The translations under genes and the position numbers were made by a program. The notes below the pieces were generated by a model. That model ran no database searches. It saw only the letters and a list, made by a program, of their open reading frames with translations, and had not been told where the DNA came from. Below, one piece after another: positions 46,007 to 55,234 of a stretch of 62,854 nucleotides of DNA (positions are counted from its first letter, which is position 1; each line of letters opens with the position of its first letter). Origin of the DNA: an uncultured Fidelibacterota bacterium (lineage in GTDB: Bacteria > Fidelibacterota > Marinisomatia > Marinisomatales > UBA1611); contig CALCSS010000024.1 in the NCBI GenBank assembly GCA_937893835.1, positions 1 through 62,854 of the forward strand, written 5' to 3'.

Positions 46007-48238
46007 ATGAAGTACATAATAAAACAAATATTTTACACTTTTCTCTTTACTACATGTTTGTCAGCTCAATGGTCAACTGACTCCTCTTCACCTCAGTTTC
46101 TTGGGAGTGGTGTCCAACCCCAAATAGCATCGACATCAGATGGCGGCACTTACATTACATGGATCACCGATGGTAGTTATCATGTGTATATCCAACGAAT
46201 GGATGAATTGGGAGTAGCCCAGTTTGGTGATGCGGGGCTTTTGGTCAGCGATAATGATAATGCATCTTGGATCGCGGTCTACCATCTTAATATTGCAATC
46301 GATGAAAATGATAATGCTATCATATCGACCGTTGACCAAAGAACCGGAAATTGGGAGGTCTATGCATGGAAGGTATCCCCAGAGGGTCTTATGTTGTGGG
46401 GCGAGGATGGGATCACGATCACGAATTCTAGTACAAGCAATATGTCTCCAAGGCTTACGATCCTTGAAGATAATAGTTTGATAATTACATGTAGTCATAA
46501 TGATGGTGAAATTCTATTCCAACATGTGTCATCCGAGGGAGACTTGTTATGGGGTGATGGTATAATAAAGCAGGATGACACTAGAAATCTTGTCTCTCCT
46601 CAGTCCATTGTTGATGAGAATGGCGATATTGTCTTCCAATGGTTAAGACAATCCTCTGGATGGCCAATCTATAGTGAAATCTTTGTCCAAAAATATGATC
46701 TGAATGGTGAACCGCTATGGGCAGAACCTATTTTGATCGTGGGACCAACTTCGTTTCCAATGGGAAATTGGTCACAACAATTACTTTCTGCTCCTGATGG
46801 AGGAAGTTTTATTTCATGGACAGAAATGTCAGGCAATGTACAAACTGCAATAGTTGAATCGATTACGGATGAGGGCTCAACACTTTGGAATGGCGGAATG
46901 GAACTCTCCGCAAACTCGAATAATTTTAGGATGTCACCAATGCTGGTAATTTCTGATGATTCTTACGAGATGATGGCTGTTTGGAGAGAGGCAAATGGTA
47001 GCCAGTCCCAGCGAGGAATATTTGCGCAGCGTGTAGATAGTACTGGAAACAGACTGTGGGGAGAAAATGGTGTGGCTGTTGTAGACATGAATGGTAGTTA
47101 TGACTATCTAGATGTCTCAGTATCAGAATTTGATGATGAGATCATTGTTACTTATTTAGAGCAAAGTTCTAATATGAATGGCGATGTTTTCTCTAAAAGA
47201 TTGGATTCATTGGGCAATGGGACATGGGAAGATGGAACGGTGGTCATAACCAGTTCAAATGATCCAAAATCAGACCTGAAGGCCGAAAAAGGATCGAATT
47301 GTTTATTTATCTCTTGGTCAGAGAATGGATCGATATTTGCTCATTGTTTGAGGGATGATGGTAGCCTGGGCCCTCCTGATATAATCCCATCAGTGGATTG
47401 CGACAGTGGTTATGTTGAGATCGATGGATTATGTTTTTATGAGGATGACCTAGCTGTTCTACAAAATATGATCGATAATAGCTATGAAAGTGGGATCGAT
47501 CTGGGCTGTGAGGAAGGCGATGCTTACTGTGGATCACCTAATCCTTATATGGACGATCCAGACTCATGGTTCTGGAAGACCATTGATGGGGAAGAATATA
47601 ATTTTGCTGATGGAGATAGCATTGTAGAGCCTTTGGAATTAGGTGTTCAAGAATGGGTAGACGGGAGATTGACAAGTATCATGTGTGGTGCTTATATCTA
47701 TTGCCAATTATCGGGTCCAATACCATCAATCATCAATGAATTGACTGAAATAGACCAGTTTAGGTTTGAGGGTAATTATTTTTCTGATTATATACCGGAA
47801 ACCATATGTGAACTGAATATTGATTATGAAGATGATCTATCATTTGATATTTCTTGGAATTTATTGTGCCCACCCTATCCTACCTGTATTGAGGAAAATA
47901 TAGGAGAGCAGGATATTTCAGACTGTGAGCAAGTTTCTACGATCGATGGGACAATACCCAATCCCTTTGAGTTAGATAATGCCTATCCCAATCCCTTTAA
48001 CCCTATGACAAGATTGGGATATTATCTTCCAAAGGAATCTTTTGTTGAAATAACAATTTATGATATGTTAGGCAATTCAATAAGTCATTTGGTAAATGAA
48101 AAACAAACATTTGGTCATAGATCAGTGGATTGGAATGCTAAAAATGATCAGGGTCAACCAGTATCAGCAGGAGTTTACTTATATAGAATTCAAGCAGGTG
48201 ACTTTATCCAAACAAAAAAGATGATACTCTTAAAATAG
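46007..48238 (+). CDS. Secreted beta-propeller-like protein with LRR-like segment and sorting module
   Basis: This 743-aa secreted protein has a signal peptide (1-20, ending CLSAQ). Residues ~25-465 consist of repeated units of the type GG..I.W.......V.......G...WG..G..., for example DEDN-style AIISTVDQRTGNWEVYAWKV and EGLMLWGEDGITI, pointing to a beta-propeller. Residues ~550-640 resemble plant-type leucine-rich repeats (QLSGPIPSIINELTEIDQFR, NYFSDYIPETICEL) flanked by Cys residues. The C-terminus (~655-743) is the sorting module (LDNAYPNPFNPMTRLGYYLP ... KMILLK). GAGGAAGAGGA precedes the ATG. It probably acts in surface recognition or adhesion; no enzyme motif was seen. Confidence 0.75.
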   Translation: MKYIIKQIFYTFLFTTCLSAQWSTDSSSPQFLGSGVQPQIASTSDGGTYITWITDGSYHVYIQRMDELGVAQFGDAGLLVSDNDNASWIAVYHLNIAIDENDNAIISTVDQRTGNWEVYAWKVSPEGLMLWGEDGITITNSSTSNMSPRLTILEDNSLIITCSHNDGEILFQHVSSEGDLLWGDGIIKQDDTRNLVSPQSIVDENGDIVFQWLRQSSGWPIYSEIFVQKYDLNGEPLWAEPILIVGPTSFPMGNWSQQLLSAPDGGSFISWTEMSGNVQTAIVESITDEGSTLWNGGMELSANSNNFRMSPMLVISDDSYEMMAVWREANGSQSQRGIFAQRVDSTGNRLWGENGVAVVDMNGSYDYLDVSVSEFDDEIIVTYLEQSSNMNGDVFSKRLDSLGNGTWEDGTVVITSSNDPKSDLKAEKGSNCLFISWSENGSIFAHCLRDDGSLGPPDIIPSVDCDSGYVEIDGLCFYEDDLAVLQNMIDNSYESGIDLGCEEGDAYCGSPNPYMDDPDSWFWKTIDGEEYNFADGDSIVEPLELGVQEWVDGRLTSIMCGAYIYCQLSGPIPSIINELTEIDQFRFEGNYFSDYIPETICELNIDYEDDLSFDISWNLLCPPYPTCIEENIGEQDISDCEQVSTIDGTIPNPFELDNAYPNPFNPMTRLGYYLPKESFVEITIYDMLGNSISHLVNEKQTFGHRSVDWNAKNDQGQPVSAGVYLYRIQAGDFIQTKKMILLK

Positions 48239-48292
48239 GTTAACACCCAATCGACTCCCTGCTATTTTTAATTAGAAGAATCTGCTAGAGTC

Positions 48293-49597
48293 TCATAATC
48301 CAATGATCATCTCAGCCAAAGTATCTATGTCACTATGATCAATGTTTCTGTCTCTATTTACATCAAATCTGTAAAGGTGATAAATGTCTAGGTTAGACCC
48401 TTCTTCAGCAAAGTGGTCAGCTATGATGCTTAGATCAATAATATCAACCTTATCATCCAGATTTGTATCACCAAGAATTAAATTTGTATCGAATTGCCAT
48501 TCATGCTTTGTGACCCTATAGCAATAGACAGGGTCTGTATATTTTAAGTCTAGAACGATATTCTTATCCTGATCCACTTCTGTGACCACCCCGATTTGCT
48601 CCTCTAATCTTCCCCAATTGATTAGAGTATTGTTGTTCGGCAATCTTTGAGCACTTCCCATTGCAAGCCCAACATAACCTTCGGGATGTGAGAAGTCCCA
48701 AACCAGATTTGCAGTCATATTAGTTTCATCCAACTCATATTCTACAGCTCTAGATATTGGTGGTTCGTGGTCATTCCCATTATCGAAAAGTAATAGATTT
48801 CCATTCTCCAGTCTTCTTACATCATGTTGTCTACTGAACCCATTATAATCATCATTTATAATGGTAAACTGATTATTTGCTCCACCCAATATCCAAATGA
48901 CCTGGCCGTTGTCTCGATCTAATTTAATTACCTCACTGCTTATCCTATTTGATATGATTATATTGGAATCCTCATCAATCTCTATGCTATTACCATGCAT
49001 CCACATAATGAAACCTGCTGACAGGTTAATATAATTGTAGTTGGTAATATTCAAATGGTCCCACGCATTCCATTCAAAGATCAGATTCTTATCTGAATCA
49101 AATTCTTGAATGATGAGGGTTACGACCGTTGCATTGGTATTGCCACCTGGGTCAATTGTGCTTAGATCGACCGATATTGAATCATATGCTTGTATTAAGT
49201 ATCCACCATTCTGTAAGAGTTGTATGTCATGAAAGTCTGTATAATACCCGTTAGCACATGTCAGTGTGTCAATCTCGGTCATATATTCGTTCATTATTAT
49301 CCATGCATTATTCTCATGGTCAAAATAAGATATTCTATCTTGTTGAACCTTGAGGTCAAGTCCCAAGGGTCCTGAATTCACTACCCAGACCGCATCCAAC
49401 ATCGAATCAATAATTGCCATATATCTTGGCATTGTACCTGTAGTTGGAGAGAGATGAGCCAGATTATGTATGAATATGTTTGCTGGATAGGGATCATTAT
49501 TCACAATGATCTCGAAGTCCAAATAGTTCACCTCTTGTGATAATACTAAACAAGTAGAAACAAAAAAAGTTATAATGATGTGTTTTACAAGATTCAT
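48293..49597 (-). CDS. Arylsulfotransferase (ASST)-like beta-propeller protein with dockerin-like tail
   Basis: This 434-aa secreted protein has a signal peptide (1-20, ending LVLSQ). The ASST-like propeller (~40-365) shows TDFHDIQLLQNGGYLI, HGNSIEIDEDSNIIISNR, IWILGGANNQFT, FSRQHDVRRLENGNLLLFDNG, SRAVEYELDE and GSAQRLPNNNTLINWG, the repeated His- and Arg-bearing phrases of arylsulfate sulfotransferases. The family moves sulfate between phenolic compounds in the periplasm. The tail (~372-434) is a dockerin-like EF-hand pair (GDTNLDDKVDIIDLSIIADH, FDVNRDRNIDHSDIDTLAEM) instead of a sorting module. It is monocistronic and convergent with the 743-aa gene. Catalytic activity is not assured; many family members are uncharacterised. 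Confidence 0.75.
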   Translation of the reverse strand: MNLVKHIIITFFVSTCLVLSQEVNYLDFEIIVNNDPYPANIFIHNLAHLSPTTGTMPRYMAIIDSMLDAVWVVNSGPLGLDLKVQQDRISYFDHENNAWIIMNEYMTEIDTLTCANGYYTDFHDIQLLQNGGYLIQAYDSISVDLSTIDPGGNTNATVVTLIIQEFDSDKNLIFEWNAWDHLNITNYNYINLSAGFIMWMHGNSIEIDEDSNIIISNRISSEVIKLDRDNGQVIWILGGANNQFTIINDDYNGFSRQHDVRRLENGNLLLFDNGNDHEPPISRAVEYELDETNMTANLVWDFSHPEGYVGLAMGSAQRLPNNNTLINWGRLEEQIGVVTEVDQDKNIVLDLKYTDPVYCYRVTKHEWQFDTNLILGDTNLDDKVDIIDLSIIADHFAEEGSNLDIYHLYRFDVNRDRNIDHSDIDTLAEMIIGL

Positions 49598-49715
49598 AAG
49601 GATTTACATATCCAAATAAGAAAAAAAATATGACATTCACCAGAAATTTCTTCATGTTTATATTTATACGACCATATTAATATCCTACTATGATAAGAAA
49701 ACCCGATACTCGATC

Positions 49716-51770
49716 ATGAAGAAAGGGATCCTTCTGCTATTGCCTATCTTATGCATAGCAAAAAATCTTTCTCTTGAACATCGAATCAATCCACCTAATA
49801 GAGAGTTGATGGACGTAGAGATAGTTAATGACATTATGATCATACCAGGTAATTTGGATGGTTATGACTTCTACGATATCTCTGACCCTACCGATCCAAC
49901 CATAATTGCCAATCTTGAGATCCCAATGGGCAATGGCAATCGTTCTTTGCCAGGGATATGGGTATCAGCCACGGATAGCGTGGCCTATTTTACTTGCAGA
50001 ACAAAGCAAGAGGGCTCTGCCATCGTTGATTTTTCTGATCCAAATAATCCCGTCCATATTGGGGCACTTTCCCTAAGTGGAACAGATATGAATGACCCTT
50101 CCTTTGAGGGCTCTGATATTAGTGGCAACCTATTGGCCGTTGCCATGCACGAGGATGGTGTCATATTCTATGATATATCAGATCCATTAGAACCTGATCT
50201 TATCTTGCAAAGACCATGTGAAAATGCTTGGACCGTTGCCTTTATTGATTCAAATCATTATGTGATAGGAAATGGTGATCACGGAATCATTATTGAAGAA
50301 TTTTATTGTCTAGAAGATACTTGTGAAAGTAGTTCCTTTCCAACGGAGGGTGCGGTCAAGGATCTGGCAATAAAAGATCATTTGCTTTTTGTGGCTGAAG
50401 GTTCTGATGGAATCTCAATTTACGATATCTTAGATATTGATCAACCGATTCTGTTAGACCGATATGATACTCCAGGACTATCAAACAAGATTGCTTTGTT
50501 TGGTACGAATAAGATTGCTGTATCCGATTGGTTGGATGTCAAGATCCTTGAGTGGACAGGTACTGGATTGGAACTGGTCGGTTACAAAAGTACGGGCAAA
50601 CGTACAATGGCAATTGGTGCAAGGGACAGTATAATATATTCTGCTGAGTGGCAGCATCTACAAACATTTTCATTTGGTGATATTCAAGAAGGAGACTTGG
50701 ACGTGGGTTCCTGGGACATATCCTATCCCAATCTTGAGATTGGTCAGAGTGATACATTTGATCTTTTGTTTGAGAATAATGGTCAATCACCACTTGGACT
50801 CTATCCACCTTTTATCAATCATGCTGATTTTCAATCAATTAATTTTCCAGAGTATCTTGGTCCTGGAGATACTAGTATTGCCCAGGTCATTTATAACAGG
50901 TCGAGCCAAAATGCATCAGGGGTGATGCAGATCACATCAAGTGACCCGGATGAATCACAAATCGATATTCTTTTAGTAGGGAACTATGAGGGGGGAATTG
51001 TAGGCTTGCCCGCACCTGCGTTTACCTTGCCTATTGCTGCGAATGGATCTGGAGATTTTCTCCTAAGTGACTATTTAGGTCAGGTAGTGGTGGTAGCATT
51101 CTTTGCCCCTGGATGACCTGTTTGCATTCCGGAGTTATCGGATCTAGAAACATCCATTTGGCAGACCTATCCTCAGGATAGCGTAATGCTTGTGGGAATC
51201 ACATCTGTGAGCCAAAACCAGATAGAGCAATTCATTGAGGAAACGGGGGTCACATATCCAATTCTACAAGATGAATCTAGCAGCGGTCTTGGAGGCTTTG
51301 GTGGTGTGGTCTATGATGACTATTACATTCCTAATCAGGGATCTCCCTATCCTAGGGATTTCATTATCGATCAAAATGGAATATTGGTATATGCCAATAA
51401 TGAGGTGGACACTGATTATATGCTTTTTATCATAAATGAGCTTCTTACAGAGGAAGATATTGTTGGCGTTCAAAATGATGCGTATCCAATTAATGGGTTC
51501 AATTTCCTTTCAGTATATCCCAATCCATTTAATCCTATCACTACGATTAGATATGATTTACATAAAGATGATTTTGTAACTATCACGGTCTATGATATGC
51601 TTGGTAATATTGTTAGTACTCTCGTAAACCAGAATCAAAATTCAGGTTATAGGACAGTACAATGGAATGCTACAAATGATCAAGGACAATTAGTCTCTGC
51701 CGGAGTATATCTATATAGCATAGAAGTGGAAGAGTTCAGGCAGACCAAGAAAATGATACTCCTTAAATAG
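49716..51770 (+). CDS. Probable selenoprotein: LVIVD-repeat/redoxin fusion with UxxC and sorting module
   Basis: Read through one in-frame TGA (51114-51116), this gives a 684-aa secreted protein. It has a signal peptide (1-16), LVIVD-type propeller repeats (~20-330: GYDFYDISDPTDPTIIANLE, GVIFYDISDPLEPDLI, GISIYDILDIDQPILLDRYD) and an HYDIN/ASPM-like Ig domain (~330-425). A redoxin domain (~430-560) follows: LPAPAFTLPIAANGSGDF, LGQVVVVAFFAPG-U-PVC, IPELSDLE. TlpA and AhpC/TSA-like proteins have WCxxC here, so the TGA (residue 467) replaces the first redox Cys. The frame is open for 217 codons after the TGA and ends in a sorting module (~597-684: VYPNPFNPITTIRYDLH ... KMILLK). This makes selenocysteine the best reading. 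Confidence 0.8.
51114..51143 (+). promoter_or_regulatory. In-frame UGA (Sec) codon with candidate bacterial SECIS hairpin
   Basis: TGA 51114-51116 is followed by a hairpin TCCG-GAGTTAT-CGGA (51128-51142), extendable by two A-T pairs with a bulge. The seven-base loop starts with G, 16 bases after the TGA. Distance and loop fit bacterial SECIS rules; folding was judged by eye. Confidence 0.5.
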
Positions 51771-51893
51771 GCATAAAATATTAGATATCAAGTTCTTAAC
51801 CTTTGGATAAAAAGTGAATAGAAAAAACTGGAATCTCGTCAATTAGCCCTCTTTAACTAATTTTTTATTAAAGTTTTCTATTTAATATATGAT

Positions 51894-52214
51894 ATGAGAA
51901 GGATGCTAAAAACGTTCATTACATTTGGATTATCAATCCTATTCTTATCAGTAACATTACATATTGATCTGCATCATCATGAACATTACGATGGATACAG
52001 CATATGTGATATTGATTGTGATGATGAAAAACATCATTCTATAGATCACAAATGTGAAAAATGTCTTAATAAGACCAATAGACTGATTGGTCAAGAATGT
52101 ATTGATTCTTCATTAGATGAGTATGGAGCATCACTTCATTTTTTAAATGAAAGTTTTAATAGTAGCCATAAATTTTATGGCGCATATGGTCGTCCTCCCC
52201 CAAGACTCCTTTAG
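51894..52214 (+). CDS. Small His/Cys-rich exported protein of a metal-uptake-like operon
   Basis: This 106-aa protein has a hydrophobic leader (~5-24: LKTFITFGLSILFLSVTLHI) followed by dense potential metal ligands: DLHHHEHYDG, CDIDCDDEKHHSIDHKCEKC. The C-terminus ends in a YGRPPPRLL motif resembling the R-x-PP ends of DUF2946-like small proteins near copper or zinc receptors. It is followed after 83 bases by another His/Glu-rich lipoprotein and then a TBDR, suggesting transition-metal capture in the periplasm. Two starts are possible (ATG 51894 or ATG 51903). Which metal is bound cannot be read from the sequence. Confidence 0.6.
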   Translation: MRRMLKTFITFGLSILFLSVTLHIDLHHHEHYDGYSICDIDCDDEKHHSIDHKCEKCLNKTNRLIGQECIDSSLDEYGASLHFLNESFNSSHKFYGAYGRPPPRLL

Positions 52215-52297
52215 TTAAAAACACTATTTTAATCACATCACTTATGAAAAATTTTCAGTGATGTTCAACTAGTAGATAATTTTTTAAGGAGCATTTT

Positions 52298-52795
52298 ATG
52301 CAATTTTTATTTTTACACCCTATCAGGGTGCGCGTAGTTTTTTTATTAACTAGCATGATATTATTTACAATCAGCTGTGAAGACGATGACCACGATCATG
52401 ACGAAGAACATATAGATGCAGATGGTTTTGTTTTAGAAGATGAAAGTGGAACTGAGGTTTATAGAGAGTTTGAAGGAGCAATGACCGGAACAGTTACATT
52501 GACAGTTGGTGATACTCTTGAACTTACCGTGCACTTCCTTGACCATGAAGCAAATGAGATTGAGCATGAAGAAGAAGAACATGAAGATGAGTTAAAAGTC
52601 TCTGAAAACGATGCCAACATTGCAGTGGTAGAAGTTGAATCCCATGAAGATGGTGAAGAAGATGAAGAACACCATGAGATGGCACTTCATGTAATTGGAG
52701 TCAGCACAGGAACAACGAGCTTTAAGCTTCAATTGATGCATGAGGATCACGCGGACTATACATCAACAAACAACGTTCCGGTAACGATAAATTAA
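52298..52795 (+). CDS. His/Asp/Glu-rich lipoprotein of the metal-uptake-like operon
   Basis: This 165-aa protein has a leader ending LFTISC (lipobox-like, Cys27) and then EDDDHDHDEEH, a likely metal-binding cluster. The body is a small Ig-like beta domain (GTVTLTVGDTLELTVHFLD ... GVSTGTTSFKLQLMHEDHADY) interrupted by further acidic/His clusters (NEIEHEEEEHEDE, SHEDGEEDEEHHEMALH). It looks like a surface or periplasmic metal-scavenging lipoprotein handing metal to the TBDR encoded next. AAGGAG lies six bases before the ATG. Its TAA overlaps an ATT that appears to start the TBDR gene. No named family is recognised. Confidence 0.7.
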   Translation: MQFLFLHPIRVRVVFLLTSMILFTISCEDDDHDHDEEHIDADGFVLEDESGTEVYREFEGAMTGTVTLTVGDTLELTVHFLDHEANEIEHEEEEHEDELKVSENDANIAVVEVESHEDGEEDEEHHEMALHVIGVSTGTTSFKLQLMHEDHADYTSTNNVPVTIN

Positions 52796-55001
52796 TAAAT
52801 ACCACATAATACTATGTTTCCTGGGGCTCTTATGGTCCCAGGAAACATCAGTTTCAGGTCTCATTATGAATGATGATGACAAGACACCTGTACACGGAGC
52901 TAATGTTTACATTAAAGAACTTAGTATTGGAGCCGTATCCCAAGTAGATGGCCGTTTCATTTTAGATAATGTCTCACTTGGAAAAATATCAATATCGATT
53001 TCTATGATTGGTTTTAAGAATCTAAACAAATCATATATTTTAGATACAAAGAATACTGATTTGGGAAGTTTTTACCTTTCAAGAGATACAATAAAAATTG
53101 AAGAAATAGTTGTTGACGCACACCATGAGCTTAGACCTCATGGATTCATTTCTAACATTAATGTTGCTGGTGATCAATACCACAACATGGTTAAGTCTTC
53201 TCTAGCCTTAACTCTAGAGCAGCAAACGGGGCTATCCATCAGATCCATGGGCCAAGGTGTAACCCAACCGGTGTTAAGAGGATATTCAGGTGATAGATTT
53301 TTACTTACAGAAAATGGTATTACTGCTGGAGATCTATCAAATACATCCATTGACCACACGATTAGTATGGACATGGCAGCTTATAATAATATCAGAATCA
53401 TCCGTGGACCAGAGGCCTTGCTATTCGGATCCAATACGATTGGCGGAGTAATTGATGTTTCTCGAAAAAATAATACGGAAGCTAGGTTTAATAAATTACA
53501 TGTTAGAAATATTTCAGGAATGGAATCCTCTAATGAAAGTTTTTTTGGAAATTTTATTGCATATCTTCCCTATAAAGAAAATCATCAATTTGGTTTTTCG
53601 CTTTTAAGTAGAACCGCGGGTGATCAAAAATCTCCAGAGTCATCAATAGAAAATACTGCACTATCCAACAGAGAGTTAACAGGAAGCTATTCCTATTTTG
53701 GTAAGAATGATAGATCAACAATCTCATATGAACAAATAGAAATGGATTATGGTATCCCAGGAAGTTTGGAGGGACATATAGATGGTGTAGATATTAAAAT
53801 GAATAAAAGGACCCTAAAACACACATACCATAAAGATATTTCTTTTCTAGGTTTTCAAACCCTTGATATAGATCAACGCTTCATAGATTATGGACATACT
53901 GAAAATGAAAAAGACAACCCTAATCCTTCTGTGATCATGGACCAGGAAATTTTTTCTTTACAAAGCAAGATTACTGGGAATAAACTAACCGCAGGTTCAT
54001 TACTTCAATATCGAAACTTTGAAGCAGGGGGGTTTTATTGGACGCCAGATACCAAGGAAATGAGCGTTGCTCTTTTTGGATTAATTGAACGTGAAATAAA
54101 TGATTTTATTTTACAATTTTCATCAAGGGCAGAATATTTATTGGTGCTTCCAGATACAGAATTATTATATCTTTCCAATATAAATGAAAGTCTAGTTAAG
54201 AAACGAAAATTCCAAGTATTTTCAGCGGCATTAGGAGTTATCCGAGATTGGAAGAATTGGGAACTTTCACTTGGCACCATGCTTACTCAAAGAGCACCAG
54301 GAATTGAGGATCTTTTTTCTGATGGTCCACATCTTGGTACATATGCATATGAAATTGGGCAACCTAAATTGATGTTAGAAAAAACAATTGGTCTTGAGGC
54401 ATCACTTAGGCGTCAAATGGGAAAAATCGACATAAGATTCACAGGTTATCAAAACTATAGTCCAAATTTTCATATTAGCACAAAAATGGGAGATGGCTAT
54501 GAACCTGGTGCAGATTGGATCGAATGGGGAAGTGGATCAAGTGGATGGCTATACAAATACCAAATGAACGGTTTCAGAGCGCGTATCTATGGTTTTGAAT
54601 CCGAGTTGGAGTATGAACTATTTAAGATGATAAACCTGTATGGTAGTGCTTCATTTACTAGAGGAGAAAACATTTCAGAGAATAGACCACTTGCATACAT
54701 GCCACCAGATAAAATCATCTTTTCAACAGAACTAGATTTGCAACCATTTTCTATAACACTGCAACTAAAAAAGGTTTTACCACAAACAAGGTTAGGTGAA
54801 TTCGAAACCAAAACTGAGGGATATTTTATCGCTGATTTAAATGGCAGTCTCACAATCCACCGATCTCAGATAACTCACAAGATCATTTTTCAGATAGATA
54901 ATATTTTCAATCAGGTATATTATAATCACCTTTCAAGTATAAAACGAATCATGCCTGAAAAAGGACAAAGTTTCAGCATGCAATATCGCTTAGTGTTTTA
55001 A
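52791..55001 (+). CDS. TonB-dependent receptor, probable metal or metallophore uptake, with apparent ATT start
   Basis: The first ATG in frame (52866) would remove the signal peptide. The frame upstream encodes NKYHIILCFLGLLWSQ, a good leader running into ETSVSGLIMNDDD and a CarboxypepD_reg-like domain (TPVHGANVYIKELSIGAVSQ, DGRFILDNVSLGKISISISMIGF). In-frame TAA at 52788-52790 leaves only ATT 52791 (or ATA codons) as start, overlapping the previous stop as ATTAA. The plug has LEQQTGLSIRSMGQGVTQPVLRG, RGPEALLFGSNTIGGVIDV, typical of vitamin or metal-type receptors (ZnuD-like style), and the barrel ends QSFSMQYRLVF. With the two His-rich neighbours, uptake of zinc, copper or a metal complex is likely. 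Length from ATT is 736 aa. Confidence 0.8.
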   Translation: MNKYHIILCFLGLLWSQETSVSGLIMNDDDKTPVHGANVYIKELSIGAVSQVDGRFILDNVSLGKISISISMIGFKNLNKSYILDTKNTDLGSFYLSRDTIKIEEIVVDAHHELRPHGFISNINVAGDQYHNMVKSSLALTLEQQTGLSIRSMGQGVTQPVLRGYSGDRFLLTENGITAGDLSNTSIDHTISMDMAAYNNIRIIRGPEALLFGSNTIGGVIDVSRKNNTEARFNKLHVRNISGMESSNESFFGNFIAYLPYKENHQFGFSLLSRTAGDQKSPESSIENTALSNRELTGSYSYFGKNDRSTISYEQIEMDYGIPGSLEGHIDGVDIKMNKRTLKHTYHKDISFLGFQTLDIDQRFIDYGHTENEKDNPNPSVIMDQEIFSLQSKITGNKLTAGSLLQYRNFEAGGFYWTPDTKEMSVALFGLIEREINDFILQFSSRAEYLLVLPDTELLYLSNINESLVKKRKFQVFSAALGVIRDWKNWELSLGTMLTQRAPGIEDLFSDGPHLGTYAYEIGQPKLMLEKTIGLEASLRRQMGKIDIRFTGYQNYSPNFHISTKMGDGYEPGADWIEWGSGSSGWLYKYQMNGFRARIYGFESELEYELFKMINLYGSASFTRGENISENRPLAYMPPDKIIFSTELDLQPFSITLQLKKVLPQTRLGEFETKTEGYFIADLNGSLTIHRSQITHKIIFQIDNIFNQVYYNHLSSIKRIMPEKGQSFSMQYRLVF

Positions 55002-55088
55002 CTATTCATCATCACATTAAAATAGTCCGAATAATTAGTATAAATCTCGATTTAGACTGTGAGAATCTCATTTATTAATAGAAAACAA

Positions 55089-55112
55089 CGAATTATTAAC
55101 GTTATTAATTCG
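55089..55112. other. 24-base near-perfect palindrome between convergent genes
   Basis: CGAATTA-T-TAACGTTA-T-TAATTCG differs from its complement only at two symmetric positions. It lies between the TBDR and ABC-F stops. A shorter palindrome, TGAGAATCTCA, lies just upstream. No T-run follows, so it is not a standard terminator. Confidence 0.5.
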
Positions 55113-55173
55113 ACTTATTTTCGTCATGACAAATATTATTTCAGGAAATAAGAGGGATTTAGATGAGCCTCAT

Positions 55174-55234
55174 AACCCGATTGGAGCTGTGATGATTCTA
55201 AGCGGGGTTTTTTGTTTGTGATGATTGGTAGTTT
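55174..55234 (+). repeat. Short dispersed repeat, copy C
   Basis: Shares most of about 60 bases with 56951-57012 (CGATT..AGCT....TGATTCTAA.CG..GTTTTTTGTT.GT..GATGAT.GGT.G). It overlaps the 3' end of the ABC-F gene. Confidence 0.5.

Noticed and set aside
41521..51116. TGA read as tryptophan (recoded genetic code) or plain pseudogenes
   Set aside because: Many genes here end normally at TGA (for example 27184, 32572, 33783, 58172), so TGA is a stop. Both internal TGAs fall precisely at the first Cys of a redox motif, which random nonsense mutation would not do twice.
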